64,000 bases of DNA from an uncultured Candidatus Saccharibacteria bacterium (GTDB lineage Bacteria > Patescibacteriota > Saccharimonadia > Saccharimonadales > Saccharimonadaceae). The translations under genes and the position numbers were made by a program. Each line of letters opens with the position of its first letter. Position 1 is the stretch's first letter. Below the pieces are notes generated by a model. The model had not been told where the DNA came from, did no database searches, and was given only the letters and a program-made list of their open reading frames with translations. The stretch lies in NCBI GenBank assembly GCA_949480205.1, contig CASXXK010000001.1, positions 62,001 through 126,000 on the forward strand. Direction: 5' to 3'. This document shows positions 1 through 9,577 of the stretch, in pieces.

Positions 1-140
1 ACTAGCCACTGTCCCAGAAATTCAGAAACTAGCGCAGACCAAAGATTCGCAATATCTGCGATTTAAATATTTTGACAAAATTGATTCAATAAAGGAGCTC
101 CAAAAAATCAAAGGCCCCACACTGTGAAGCCCTGAAATAA

Positions 141-764
141 TTATGCCAAAAACTTACGGATATACGCCATCATGTTATGGCAGGATCTGGGATAATTATT
201 GAGATCGGGACGCATATGGTCATCGCTTTCCGCCGACACTAAAAGCCGTAAAACTTCAAAGAAATTATCCATGGTGTAATCACGCATTATCATGTTGACT
301 TCGGGATGCCTTTCTTTGAAATCCAGATACGCCAGACAGAACAGGGTCGAATCACCCTGCGGATGACCATAGCTCCAGCCAAAACGCGCTAAGCGTTGGC
401 GAAATTCCCTCGTATGGTCATAGCGCAACTCCAGCACTTCATTCTTGGCAGATAAACGGTCCAGCCATACAGCACGTACATACTCATAAAGCTCGTCCAA
501 TCCGTGCTGCATTTCGGCGTCAAAGGTGTAGCGCCCCACCTTGATTTGCCATTCATAGCCCACATAATGAAAGTCGTGTTCGATGCCAATGGTCGATAAA
601 GTCATCACTAACTGATTAACCACTGCCATACGTTGGGCCGGATCAGCGCTACCGCGGTAGCGCTGATAAAGCGCAAGATCTTGCGCGCTAATCGCCGTGG
701 CATCCTGTTTCATTGGAGCATTTACACTTGTTGTAATTTGGTTCTGGATGTTTGTTGTGTCCAT
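141..764 (-). CDS. hypothetical protein
   Basis: 207-aa ORF; good minus-strand promoter upstream (TTGACA-N17-TATTAT at 848-876). Confidence 0.7.
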   Translation of the reverse strand: MDTTNIQNQITTSVNAPMKQDATAISAQDLALYQRYRGSADPAQRMAVVNQLVMTLSTIGIEHDFHYVGYEWQIKVGRYTFDAEMQHGLDELYEYVRAVWLDRLSAKNEVLELRYDHTREFRQRLARFGWSYGHPQGDSTLFCLAYLDFKERHPEVNMIMRDYTMDNFFEVLRLLVSAESDDHMRPDLNNYPRSCHNMMAYIRKFLA

Positions 765-847
765 ATACCCCTCCTTGTATTTTTGATGTGCAACCTACTG
801 GTAGATAAGGTTTTGGCTCAAGGCCGTCAAAAACTAACCTTGAATCA

Positions 848-876
848 ATAATAGCACACATTTGTCCAAATGTCAA
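848..876 (-). promoter_or_regulatory. sigma70-type promoter for the 141-764 gene
   Basis: Reverse complement reads TTGACA-TTTGGACAAATGTGTGC-TATTAT. Confidence 0.6.
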
Positions 877-886
877 GATAGAGTCG

Positions 887-1690
887 CTATTTATTGCTTG
901 TTTTCTTGAGAAACCCAATAATGCGCTCGCGTTGCCAAATACCAATGCCTAGAATAATCACGCCAAGCAGCGCCACAATCGCTACCATGGTAAAGTTTTC
1001 ACCAATACCAGCACCTAGATAATTGGTAAGAATAATCGTCGGTAAACGACCAAGTGTAACCAAAATCATCAAACGTTTAATCGACAATTTGGTTAATCCG
1101 GCAAGATAGCAAACAACATCATCTGGAAAACCTGGCAATAGAAAAATTGCAAACAAAATCAGTGAAGCACTTTTGGCCTCTAATATAAAATCAAATTTAG
1201 TGATGACGGATTTCTTGAAAATTTTCTCCAACAATGGACGGCCAAAACGTCGGGCGAGTAGAAAAACAATCCAGCAGCCAATGAGACTACCAATTGTGGT
1301 CCATAAAATTCCCCATGGCCCAAAGAGAAAACCACCAACACTACCCACGATTTGCCCTGGGATAGGCGCCACCACGGTTTGTACCATTTGTAAAAGTATG
1401 TATAATAATGGTGCAAATGGTCCGAATGACTGCACTGACTCAACTAACTTATCACGATTAGACAAAAGCGACATGAGTGGCCCATGTAAAGCCACGTCTA
1501 AAATCAGGTACAGCATTAATGCGGCAATCAGAAGCGCTACAATTGCGACTTTGATTTTGGTTTTGCGAGCAATCCGTTTACGTAATAAAGGCTCGTCTAG
1601 TGGCAAAAGACCAGGAGTGGAACCCGATTGAACTTGTTCTTCTGGAACAAGTTCAACTTCTTTGTCAGGCTTTTTACTTGGCATACTCAA
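887..1690 (-). CDS. TVP38/TMEM64 (VTT/SNARE-associated) family membrane protein
   Basis: 267 aa, VTT-type core (PFAPLLYILLQMVQTVVAPIPGQIVGSVGGFLFGPWGI). Confidence 0.8.
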   Translation of the reverse strand: MSMPSKKPDKEVELVPEEQVQSGSTPGLLPLDEPLLRKRIARKTKIKVAIVALLIAALMLYLILDVALHGPLMSLLSNRDKLVESVQSFGPFAPLLYILLQMVQTVVAPIPGQIVGSVGGFLFGPWGILWTTIGSLIGCWIVFLLARRFGRPLLEKIFKKSVITKFDFILEAKSASLILFAIFLLPGFPDDVVCYLAGLTKLSIKRLMILVTLGRLPTIILTNYLGAGIGENFTMVAIVALLGVIILGIGIWQRERIIGFLKKTSNK

Positions 1691-3191
1691 CGGCGCGGGT
1701 CTCGCGAATCACGTTGACTTTGATGACGCCAGGATAAGACATGGTGGCCTCAATCTTGTTAGCAATATCCCGCGCGAGCTTGAGCGCAGAAAGATCATCG
1801 ATTTGCTTAGGTTCTACAATCACGCGAATTTCGCGGCCAGCAGAAATTGCATAGGCCTTGTCGATGCCAGGAAAGCTGGTGGCAATATTTTCGAGATCGC
1901 GCATACGTTCGGCAAAGTTCTCAGCGGAAATATTACGTGCGCCTGGGCGAGCCGCCGAAAGCGAGTCTACAATTTTGACGATAATGGCTTCTGGAGTGGT
2001 GGGCTCAATATCGTCATGGTGAGCCGCCATGGCATGCACTACAGCATCAGGCATGCCATACTTCTTGGCTAATTCAGCGCCAATTTCAGCATGCTTGCCC
2101 TCGATTTTGTGCGTTACCGCTTTACCAATATCGTGAAGTAAAGTAGCAGTCTTTGCTACGCGCTTGTTAGCGCCAATTTCTTCGGCAATCATACCCGCTA
2201 TGTGCGCCATCTCAACCGAGTGCAGTAAGACATTTTGACCATAGCTAGTACGGAATTTGAGTTCGCCTAGCAAATGAATGAGTTCGTGTGGAATCCCAAC
2301 TACCCCAACTTCGCGGGCTGCATCTTCGCCAGCACGCATGACTTCTTTCTCAATTTCACGCTCAGCCTTAGCCACAGCGTCTTCGATTGAACTTGGGTTG
2401 ATACGACCATCTTTCATTAAGCGTTCCAAAGCATAACGTGCTACTTGGCGACGAATCGGATCGAAGCTTGAGAGCACTACCATGCCTGGAGTGTCGTCCA
2501 CCATGATATCAACGCCAGTGGCGCGTTGCAAAGCTTGGATATTACGACCTTCTTTACCAATAATGCGACCTTTCATGTCGTCATCTGGCAACTTGAGCGC
2601 GGTGACAGTGCGGTCAGCGGTAACTTCAGACGACATCCGCTCCATTGCGGTCAACAAAATTGCCTGTGCGGTTTCGTCAATGTCATGTTTAATTTCCTTT
2701 TGTTCTTTTGCTACTAAACCAGCCAAATCTTGTTTGATGTCGCGTTCAGTCATCTGCATCAGCTTATCGCGTGCGTCTTCTTTTGAGAGACCAGCAATCT
2801 TTTCCAACTTTTCCTGCTGTTTGTTGCGAATATCGCGAACTTCATTCTTGAGGTCATCAAGCTCTTTTTCCTGCTTGGCCAAACGCTCAGTTTTTTGTTC
2901 AAGCTGGTCGAGCTTGTTGTCGAGATTAGCCTCGCGTTCGCTCAAACGATTCTCGGTGTTTTTCCATTCGCGACGACGCTCGGCTTCCTCTTGCTGAGAC
3001 TTGGCTGCCATATCAGCCGCATCGGTTTTAGCCTTGAGCACGATATCCGAAGCCTCGTTTTTGGCTTTACGCACCAAATCGTCAGCTTTGTTCTTGCCGC
3101 CATTCTCGTTTTTCTTATTGTAAGCAAAAATTCCACCCGCCCCGGCAGCTGCGCCGAGTGCAAGGGCAATAATTACTAAAATTACGGTCAT
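1674..3191 (-). CDS. rny: ribonuclease Y
   Basis: N-terminal TM plus coiled coil, KH domain (GRIIGKEGRNIQALQRATGVDIMVDDTPG), HD domain (LLHDIGKAVTHKIEGKHAEIG). Confidence 0.95.
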   Translation of the reverse strand: MTVILVIIALALGAAAGAGGIFAYNKKNENGGKNKADDLVRKAKNEASDIVLKAKTDAADMAAKSQQEEAERRREWKNTENRLSEREANLDNKLDQLEQKTERLAKQEKELDDLKNEVRDIRNKQQEKLEKIAGLSKEDARDKLMQMTERDIKQDLAGLVAKEQKEIKHDIDETAQAILLTAMERMSSEVTADRTVTALKLPDDDMKGRIIGKEGRNIQALQRATGVDIMVDDTPGMVVLSSFDPIRRQVARYALERLMKDGRINPSSIEDAVAKAEREIEKEVMRAGEDAAREVGVVGIPHELIHLLGELKFRTSYGQNVLLHSVEMAHIAGMIAEEIGANKRVAKTATLLHDIGKAVTHKIEGKHAEIGAELAKKYGMPDAVVHAMAAHHDDIEPTTPEAIIVKIVDSLSAARPGARNISAENFAERMRDLENIATSFPGIDKAYAISAGREIRVIVEPKQIDDLSALKLARDIANKIEATMSYPGVIKVNVIRETRAVEYAK

Positions 3192-3312
3192 AATGCACCT
3201 TTCCTAATTGTTTGTCGACATTTTTCTCTATGCCAACGGGGTAACAAAATATATAAATTAATGAATTTCCATTTTAATTATAGCACAGAACCTAGTAGAG
3301 TGTCGAACTTCA

Positions 3313-3660
3313 TTACTTGCGTGGCGCAGAAATATTGGCTGGCCGGCCGTAGTCAGGCAAAATAATTTGATGTTGTTGCCCATGCTGATCAAAAAGCGGA
3401 ACTTGTAACTGGTCAGCCAAAGTATTCACAATTGTGGCGCCAATCCGCAAACCAGTAAAAGATCCTGGTCCTGCATAAAAGGTTATCTCAGAAATATCTT
3501 GCCAATCAGCTTGATTTTCTTGTAGCTTCTCGTGAATGAACTCTAGGATTTTTTCGGACATATCATGCCGGCCGGGACGAGCATATTCTTTGTCATCAAG
3601 GCGCAAAACACAAACGTCAGTTGATGTATCAAGATATAATTTCACGGCTACCATCCTCAT
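3313..3660 (-). CDS. tsaB: short TsaB-like t6A biosynthesis protein
   Basis: LDTST...GPGSFTGLRIGATIVNTLA motif; only 115 aa; overlaps tsaE. Confidence 0.8.
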   Translation of the reverse strand: MRMVAVKLYLDTSTDVCVLRLDDKEYARPGRHDMSEKILEFIHEKLQENQADWQDISEITFYAGPGSFTGLRIGATIVNTLADQLQVPLFDQHGQQHQIILPDYGRPANISAPRK

Positions 3661-4051
3661 TTAATCTGATTTCTAAATGATGTTTGCGCGCTGGTAACAA
3701 CTCTGCGACATCGCCGCCCCATTCTACCACCACGACGGAGTTTGGCTCACTCAAAGTCTCCGCTAACTCATCACGCATAATTCCCGGATCATCGAGGCGA
3801 TAAAAATCATAGTGCACCAATTCCCCGCCCGGAAAGGCGTAGCGCTTGGAAATAGTAAAACTCGGGCTAGTGATAGATTCTGTAACTCCTAAACCTTTAG
3901 CTAAACCCCGCGTAAAGGTGGTTTTGCCCGCACCAACATCACCTACCAGTTCAATCACGGCAGGCAGTTCAAGATTTTTGGCGAAATTTTGACCAAAATC
4001 CAACATGGCGGCTTCAGAAGCGATGTTCATGGTATATATTATACCATGCAA
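3629..4051 (-). CDS. tsaE: tRNA threonylcarbamoyladenosine biosynthesis ATPase TsaE
   Basis: Walker A GDVGAGKTTFTRGLAKGLG; TSPSFTISKRY; HYDFYRLDDP. Confidence 0.93.
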   Translation of the reverse strand: MHGIIYTMNIASEAAMLDFGQNFAKNLELPAVIELVGDVGAGKTTFTRGLAKGLGVTESITSPSFTISKRYAFPGGELVHYDFYRLDDPGIMRDELAETLSEPNSVVVVEWGGDVAELLPARKHHLEIRLNEDGSREIIS

Positions 4052-4069
4052 ATGTTCCTCTTAGTGCTC

Positions 4070-5677
4070 TCAAGACACGGAGTTCTTCCGGCCTGTCGTT
4101 ACAGGCGGAAGCCTCCTCTTCCATTGCGTCTGACGACGCTTCCCGATTCTGCGCATCCTCGGAAATGAGAACAAGTTCTCGTTCCTCTCGGATGCTTGAA
4201 TCGGCGCCACGTGTCGACAAATCTTCGAGTTTGTCGACTGGCTGCGGAATGGTCTTGAAAGCACTAATAGAAGCACAGCGATGATGATATATACTAAGAA
4301 AACTCTTCCGTCGCCAGCTGGCAGTTCAAAAATAAACATCTTCTTTTCCCCAAGGAAATTCACTAGCCAAATATGAGCTTCCAGAAGCAACGTAGCTAGT
4401 TTACCAAAAATCCCAGCAAGCCACGGCCAGAAGCTGGTAGCGCCAGTCAAAAACACAAGGAGCATTGCGTATGGCAGAGTTGGCAAAATAAAAAGATTCG
4501 CCACAAATGACAAGAGCGAGAGGGTGCCAAAATTATAGATCAGAATAGGCGCACAAGTCAAAGTCGTCGCGAGGCTAGTTAGTAACATTCCGGCCAACCA
4601 GGGCAATTTTTTGCCGCCATAAAACAGTTTTTGTAGACGAGGTGCAACTATCAGCAAGGCGAAAAAGGAGGCAAACGAAAGCTGCCAACCCAAGTTGAGA
4701 CAATTTAGTGGGCTGAATAATAATGTAAGCATGGCGACAAAAATCAAAAGTCGTAATGGGGTAAATTTACGCCCGACATAGCCAAAACAAAGCGATAAAC
4801 TAGAAACTAACGCCGCGCGCGTCATGGACGGCGTAAATCCAACAATTAGCACAAACCCAGCAATCAACAATCCGGCACCTAGCAGACCAGAGAATTTTGA
4901 GAGTTTACCAAAAACTTTCCGTGCGGCGCCAACCAAAATTCCAAGATGCGCACCCGATGCCACTATGACGTGCGTCATTCCAACCGCCCGCAGTGTGTCC
5001 GAAAGTTCTTCCGGCAAGCCGGACTTTAACCCTACTAAGTAGCCAAGTCCTAGTTCCACAGCTGGCGACGGAATAAAGTTCCGCACAATTTTGGCAAATC
5101 CTTGCTTGACACGAGCAAAAATATCACCTGTATCTGCCCGTCTAAGTTCAAGTAATTCTGGACGGTACATTGTCCCTACATAAGTGCCAAATCCCGCCGC
5201 CAAAGTTCCCTGCAAGGTCACAATATCCGAGCGTTCAAGTGATACATTCGTACTTAGCTTTACATAAAGCGTCCCCGCAATTGCATAATTTTCTTGCGTG
5301 GTAGCAAATTCTAGATGTGATAGATTTAAGGTAGTTTGCCCAGCAGTGGTCTCGGGGTCATTATTAATTACTCCCGAAATCGTAATATTACGCCCAATCA
5401 TCGACGTCAAAAATTCTTGCCCCGAAAATTCAGATGCTAGACGGAAATTACCAATCACTAACCCCGCTATAAGAGCCCAAAGTAGTGTACCCCTCCGTGA
5501 GCAACGTAAACAATAATATATAATCAAAACCGCTGCCACTACCCAAAGCCAGTGCTGAAAAAATATCTTACCGCTAGCCACCGTCAAAACAATTCCACTA
5601 ATCACACCACAAAAACTTGCATACAAACACCAAGAGGGGTGAATTTCAGACCAAAAATAGCGGAAAAATCGCAACAT
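4070..5677 (-). CDS. comEC: ComEC/Rec2 family competence protein
   Basis: Competence domain (VGMTHVIVASGAHLGILVGAARK...GFTPSMTRAALVSSLSLCFGYVGRK); no beta-lactamase-like C-terminal domain. Confidence 0.85.
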   Translation of the reverse strand: MLRFFRYFWSEIHPSWCLYASFCGVISGIVLTVASGKIFFQHWLWVVAAVLIIYYCLRCSRRGTLLWALIAGLVIGNFRLASEFSGQEFLTSMIGRNITISGVINNDPETTAGQTTLNLSHLEFATTQENYAIAGTLYVKLSTNVSLERSDIVTLQGTLAAGFGTYVGTMYRPELLELRRADTGDIFARVKQGFAKIVRNFIPSPAVELGLGYLVGLKSGLPEELSDTLRAVGMTHVIVASGAHLGILVGAARKVFGKLSKFSGLLGAGLLIAGFVLIVGFTPSMTRAALVSSLSLCFGYVGRKFTPLRLLIFVAMLTLLFSPLNCLNLGWQLSFASFFALLIVAPRLQKLFYGGKKLPWLAGMLLTSLATTLTCAPILIYNFGTLSLLSFVANLFILPTLPYAMLLVFLTGATSFWPWLAGIFGKLATLLLEAHIWLVNFLGEKKMFIFELPAGDGRVFLVYIIIAVLLLVLSRPFRSQSTNSKICRHVAPIQASERNENLFSFPRMRRIGKRRQTQWKRRLPPVTTGRKNSVS

Positions 5678-5780
5678 GGCCAGAGTGTAGCAAAAATTTT
5701 ACAAAATTAGCAAGCACAAGCATGACAAAAAAACATAAAGTCACACTTTTGTATATACATTGTACATACAATGTATTACG

Positions 5781-8543
5781 CTATACTTTAGAGAAAAGTT
5801 GCGTCTTGTGCGTAGTTTTACGTTTTTTGGCGGCAAGCCGACTCTTGCGGTAGGTGGCTAAACCCGCATATGCTCCCGCCATCATACTCATCAGTAAGTT
5901 AGGAGTAACACTCTGATCAGCAAAAACATCAGCCTGAGTTGGTAACGTAGAGGCCGGTTCGGTTGTAACTGGTTGCATAAACTGTTGGCTGACTGGCGCC
6001 TGCACGTTGCGCTCCAGTGCGAGCATAGAAAGATTGAGATCAAACACTAGATCATCTGCATCAGCCTGAGTTGCCGTACCATCGGCCAGTAGAGTTTTGG
6101 CGCGTTCCAAATCAGCCAAAACATTAGCATAAGTGGCAGGAGTGTAATCCGATGCTTCCAACTTGGCAATATCAGCCACCACATCACGCAACGCCGACCA
6201 ATCGGTGTTATTCGCAGTATTGGTAGGATTAGTAGATTTGGAAATCGCTGCCAGGGCAATTGCCCCTAGCCGAGTATGGCGCTTAACTTCATTAGTAGAG
6301 TTTGCGGGCTCTGGAGTAACGGCCTGTGGAGCCGGTTCTTCTTCCAGCCGTAACCCAGCCGTGGCAAATTTAAGCTCATCCATGGTATCAAGAATTTCCG
6401 GCAAAACCGCATCGGGTTTCTGCAAAATTGCCTGTGCTTTGACGATTGCAACCTGAAGTTCGCCAAACTGTTCAGCAAACTCAGCCTGATAATCTTTGAG
6501 TGCTAAATCGCGCACCGCTTCCACCATGAGGTAGAGGCTAGAACGTGCATTATCAAACGCCGCCAACGCTAATTCATCAACTGGTTCTGGAGCATCCTCC
6601 ATCGTAATTTCGGTTTCGACAGACACCGGCGCTGGTTCTGGCTCTATAGCAACTACCTCATCTATTTCCGGCTCGGCCTCAATTTCAACTTCAGCTTCAA
6701 CAACTGCTGGCGTTAAATCCAAAGTCGCCAAAATTACACTTGCTCCCAGCTCAGCCAAATTCTGTTTTTCAATAGGTGCTAGCTCTGGCTCTAGTAATTC
6801 CAGACTTGGTTCGGCCAATTCCGGTTTAGCAACTGGCGCCGACGGCAAAATTGGCAAGACGGCGGGGGGCATTTCCGGCAAAGCAATATCAAGTTCATTT
6901 TCCGGTTCTTCTAATAAGTCAATGTTGAGTTGTAAATCGCAAAACACCGAATACAATTGGTTGAGCGAAGCTTCGGGCTGTGCCGTCAGTGCTAGCGCAG
7001 CAATAATTGCCTCTTTCAGAGCGTTGTAACTGTAAGCTGAATATTCGTGTGGGTCGAGCTCTTGGGCGGTAGTTAGAACCGAAAGCATTTCTCCGCGCAT
7101 CTCATCGGCAATCTTTTCGATACCCTGAATAGTGGTTTTGAGGCGCTTTTGCAAATGTTGCACTGGCTCAAGCGCCACTTCTTTGCTGCCTTGCAAAAGT
7201 TTTTCCGCCGCTTTTACTGCGCGCTTAATTGCAGCTACTGCCTTGTTGGCAGCATCCTGCCATTCACCCAACTCATCGCCAACAAAGTCCTTGTCTAGAT
7301 AAACTTTTGCCTCCGCCACTAAACGCTCTAGCGCCGCACATTCCAACGCAAGCTGTTCCACTGGGTCAATTTCTGCTTCAGGTGGATGTGGGTCGATCAC
7401 AGAAACTGCCCCAGTCTTACGATCAACATCTAGATAAAATCCTTTTACCAGATAGTCAGTCAGCTCCGTAGCTGACGGCGTTAAGAATGTCCCGCCCGAA
7501 ACTGATACAATAGGCTGGCTCGTAGTACCAGACGCAATGCCATAAAACACCCCACTTGGCACAGTGAAATTCCCATCTTTAATCTCCAGACTTTGCAGGG
7601 TTGATGCTGAGCCATATTTGGCTACCAAATAGCTTTGCCGGCTGACATATTCCCCGCCAGTTAAGTTCAAGTTAATTTCCCCAGCATACTCGCTGCTTTC
7701 TTCAATTTGCATCACTGCACCCACCCCCACCGAGTTGTCCCAACCGCTAGGGTTAGTCAATTCGCCAGTGGCGGTGATTTTAGTATTGGCAAAATCTAAC
7801 CGTCCAGCCTTCACGCTCGCGCCAGTAGCTCCAGTGATAGTTGCTGCTCCCACTTGCCATTCGGCATAACCTGCCGCCGATAGCGCCACACCTTCATCAG
7901 CGTCGACTTCGATCATAGCTGTATCGGTGATAGTTATTCTTGGAACGTGCTTGCCTTTACCCTGCACCAAACGATTAATTCCTACGCCATGGCGCGCCAC
8001 AATTTTGCCGCGCAACACTATCTCCACGCCATAGGCTGCCTTGAAATTTGCCGTTAGATAAATTCCATAAGCATGCGGCGCATACAATGTCACTTGTTCA
8101 TCCACTATCAGGCTAGCATAATGCAAATTTTCTGGCGTCATGGCACCTTTGACGCGCACACCACTGGCCCCCACGCCATTAGCAACGATACTCCCCTGCC
8201 CAGTGATAACAAGTTCACCGGTTTGCAAATCAATTGCCGAAGCATTGGCCCGGAGCGAGGCAATCTTGTAGCCATTCAGATCTAAAGTGAGCGGCGATTG
8301 ACGATTGACAGTAATGTCAGACATCACAATAATGTCACTGGTAAGAATAATTTTAGTGATTTCCGGATCATTGACGGCAGCATTCAATTCTGGCTCCAAT
8401 GCAACTTTGGCAGTATGTTTGGCTTCAAAAATTTCCCTGGCGGCCAGACGTTCGCTAGCAGCACAGAGCTCACCCGGCAACGCCGACCCCGAGGCCCATA
8501 GCATTGCCAAAAAACTCGAAAGTTGGTCCGGTTGCATGCTCAA
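5781..8543 (-). CDS. large surface protein (beta-helix-like N-terminus, helical FIVAR-like repeats, acidic Pro/Glu linker, C-terminal TM plus basic tail)
   Basis: 920 aa; C-terminus LLMSMMAGAYAGLATYRKSRLAAKKRK; E/P/A-rich middle. Confidence 0.7.
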   Translation of the reverse strand: MSMQPDQLSSFLAMLWASGSALPGELCAASERLAAREIFEAKHTAKVALEPELNAAVNDPEITKIILTSDIIVMSDITVNRQSPLTLDLNGYKIASLRANASAIDLQTGELVITGQGSIVANGVGASGVRVKGAMTPENLHYASLIVDEQVTLYAPHAYGIYLTANFKAAYGVEIVLRGKIVARHGVGINRLVQGKGKHVPRITITDTAMIEVDADEGVALSAAGYAEWQVGAATITGATGASVKAGRLDFANTKITATGELTNPSGWDNSVGVGAVMQIEESSEYAGEINLNLTGGEYVSRQSYLVAKYGSASTLQSLEIKDGNFTVPSGVFYGIASGTTSQPIVSVSGGTFLTPSATELTDYLVKGFYLDVDRKTGAVSVIDPHPPEAEIDPVEQLALECAALERLVAEAKVYLDKDFVGDELGEWQDAANKAVAAIKRAVKAAEKLLQGSKEVALEPVQHLQKRLKTTIQGIEKIADEMRGEMLSVLTTAQELDPHEYSAYSYNALKEAIIAALALTAQPEASLNQLYSVFCDLQLNIDLLEEPENELDIALPEMPPAVLPILPSAPVAKPELAEPSLELLEPELAPIEKQNLAELGASVILATLDLTPAVVEAEVEIEAEPEIDEVVAIEPEPAPVSVETEITMEDAPEPVDELALAAFDNARSSLYLMVEAVRDLALKDYQAEFAEQFGELQVAIVKAQAILQKPDAVLPEILDTMDELKFATAGLRLEEEPAPQAVTPEPANSTNEVKRHTRLGAIALAAISKSTNPTNTANNTDWSALRDVVADIAKLEASDYTPATYANVLADLERAKTLLADGTATQADADDLVFDLNLSMLALERNVQAPVSQQFMQPVTTEPASTLPTQADVFADQSVTPNLLMSMMAGAYAGLATYRKSRLAAKKRKTTHKTQLFSKV

Positions 8544-8612
8544 AATAATTTCCTATCCAATAACTTCACCAGTTATTGCTAGTATTATAGCAAAAATCAG
8601 TATAAAAATCAA

Positions 8613-9542
8613 CTATGCGCCGACCCGGTCTTTGGAATTCTTGCGTGTAGCGTTATGCTCTACGTATTCGATGATTTTTTCGGCCACATTGCGTCCAGTA
8701 ACTTTTTCGATACCAAACCCAGGTGAGGCGTTTACTTCAAGCACTAGTGGCCCACGGCTAGAACGCATCAAATCAACGCCGGCCACATGCAAGCCCATGG
8801 CTTTGGCCGCTTTGATAGCGATATGGCGCTCCTCTGGAGTAAGCTTGATGCTAGTACCTTCACCACCCTTATGTAAGTTACTACGGAAATCATCATCCAA
8901 CGACTGACGTTTCATGCTGGCTACCACGCGGGAGCCCACCACAAACGCACGGATGTCGGTACCGGCTGATTCTTTGACATATTCTTGCAACAAAATATTG
9001 GTACCATCTTCGTTGTAAAGGTAAAAAGCTTGAAGCGCAGACTTAGCTGCTTTCTTCGTATCGGCCAACACCACGCCATTACCATGGGTGCCGGTCGCCA
9101 ACTTAATAATCACCGGGAGACCAATCTGCTCCAAGAGATCGTCAATGTCGGTCGTATTGCGACTCACCAAGGTCTTGGGGGTATCTACGCCAGCTTTGGT
9201 GAGAATTTGCTGTGAGCGCAGCTTGTCACGTGCGCGCGTGATGGCAATGGAGCTGGAAACCATCCAAGCCCCTTGCATCTCAAGTTGACGCACCACGGCA
9301 CAGCCATAGCGAGTCATACTGTTGGAGATTCGCGGAATCACGGCATCAAAACTAGGAAGTTTGGCTCCCTTGTAATAAACATCCGAGTGTTTTTCGTCCA
9401 GAGCAAGGTAACAATTTTTGTATTTAATCACCCGCACTTCGTGCCCACGCTTTTCAGCTTCGGCTACTAGGCGCTGAGTGGAATAATTGGCGTTACCATT
9501 GGATAAAATCGCAATTTTCATAATGATTAGATTATATAACAC
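8613..9542 (-). CDS. rimK: RimK family ATP-grasp ligase
   Basis: ILSNGNANYSTQRLVAEAEKRGHEV; ATP-grasp motifs (VIIKLATGTHGNGVVLAD, LVLEVNASPGFGIEKVTG). Confidence 0.88.
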   Translation of the reverse strand: MLYNLIIMKIAILSNGNANYSTQRLVAEAEKRGHEVRVIKYKNCYLALDEKHSDVYYKGAKLPSFDAVIPRISNSMTRYGCAVVRQLEMQGAWMVSSSIAITRARDKLRSQQILTKAGVDTPKTLVSRNTTDIDDLLEQIGLPVIIKLATGTHGNGVVLADTKKAAKSALQAFYLYNEDGTNILLQEYVKESAGTDIRAFVVGSRVVASMKRQSLDDDFRSNLHKGGEGTSIKLTPEERHIAIKAAKAMGLHVAGVDLMRSSRGPLVLEVNASPGFGIEKVTGRNVAEKIIEYVEHNATRKNSKDRVGA

Positions 9543-9577
9543 AGAGTCAAAAAAGTCAATGTGATGTCTATGCTATA

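Noticed and set aside
1173-1631. Long antisense ORFs in the track (also 2482-2997, 17449-18420, 18487-19104, 13956-14474 and others)
   Set aside because: They lie opposite well-supported conserved genes (VTT protein, rny, dnaK, ackA) and their translations are low-complexity shadows of the true coding strand.
6040-6480. Small ORFs inside the 920-aa surface protein region
   Set aside because: Alternative-frame artefacts of an A/E/P-rich coding sequence.
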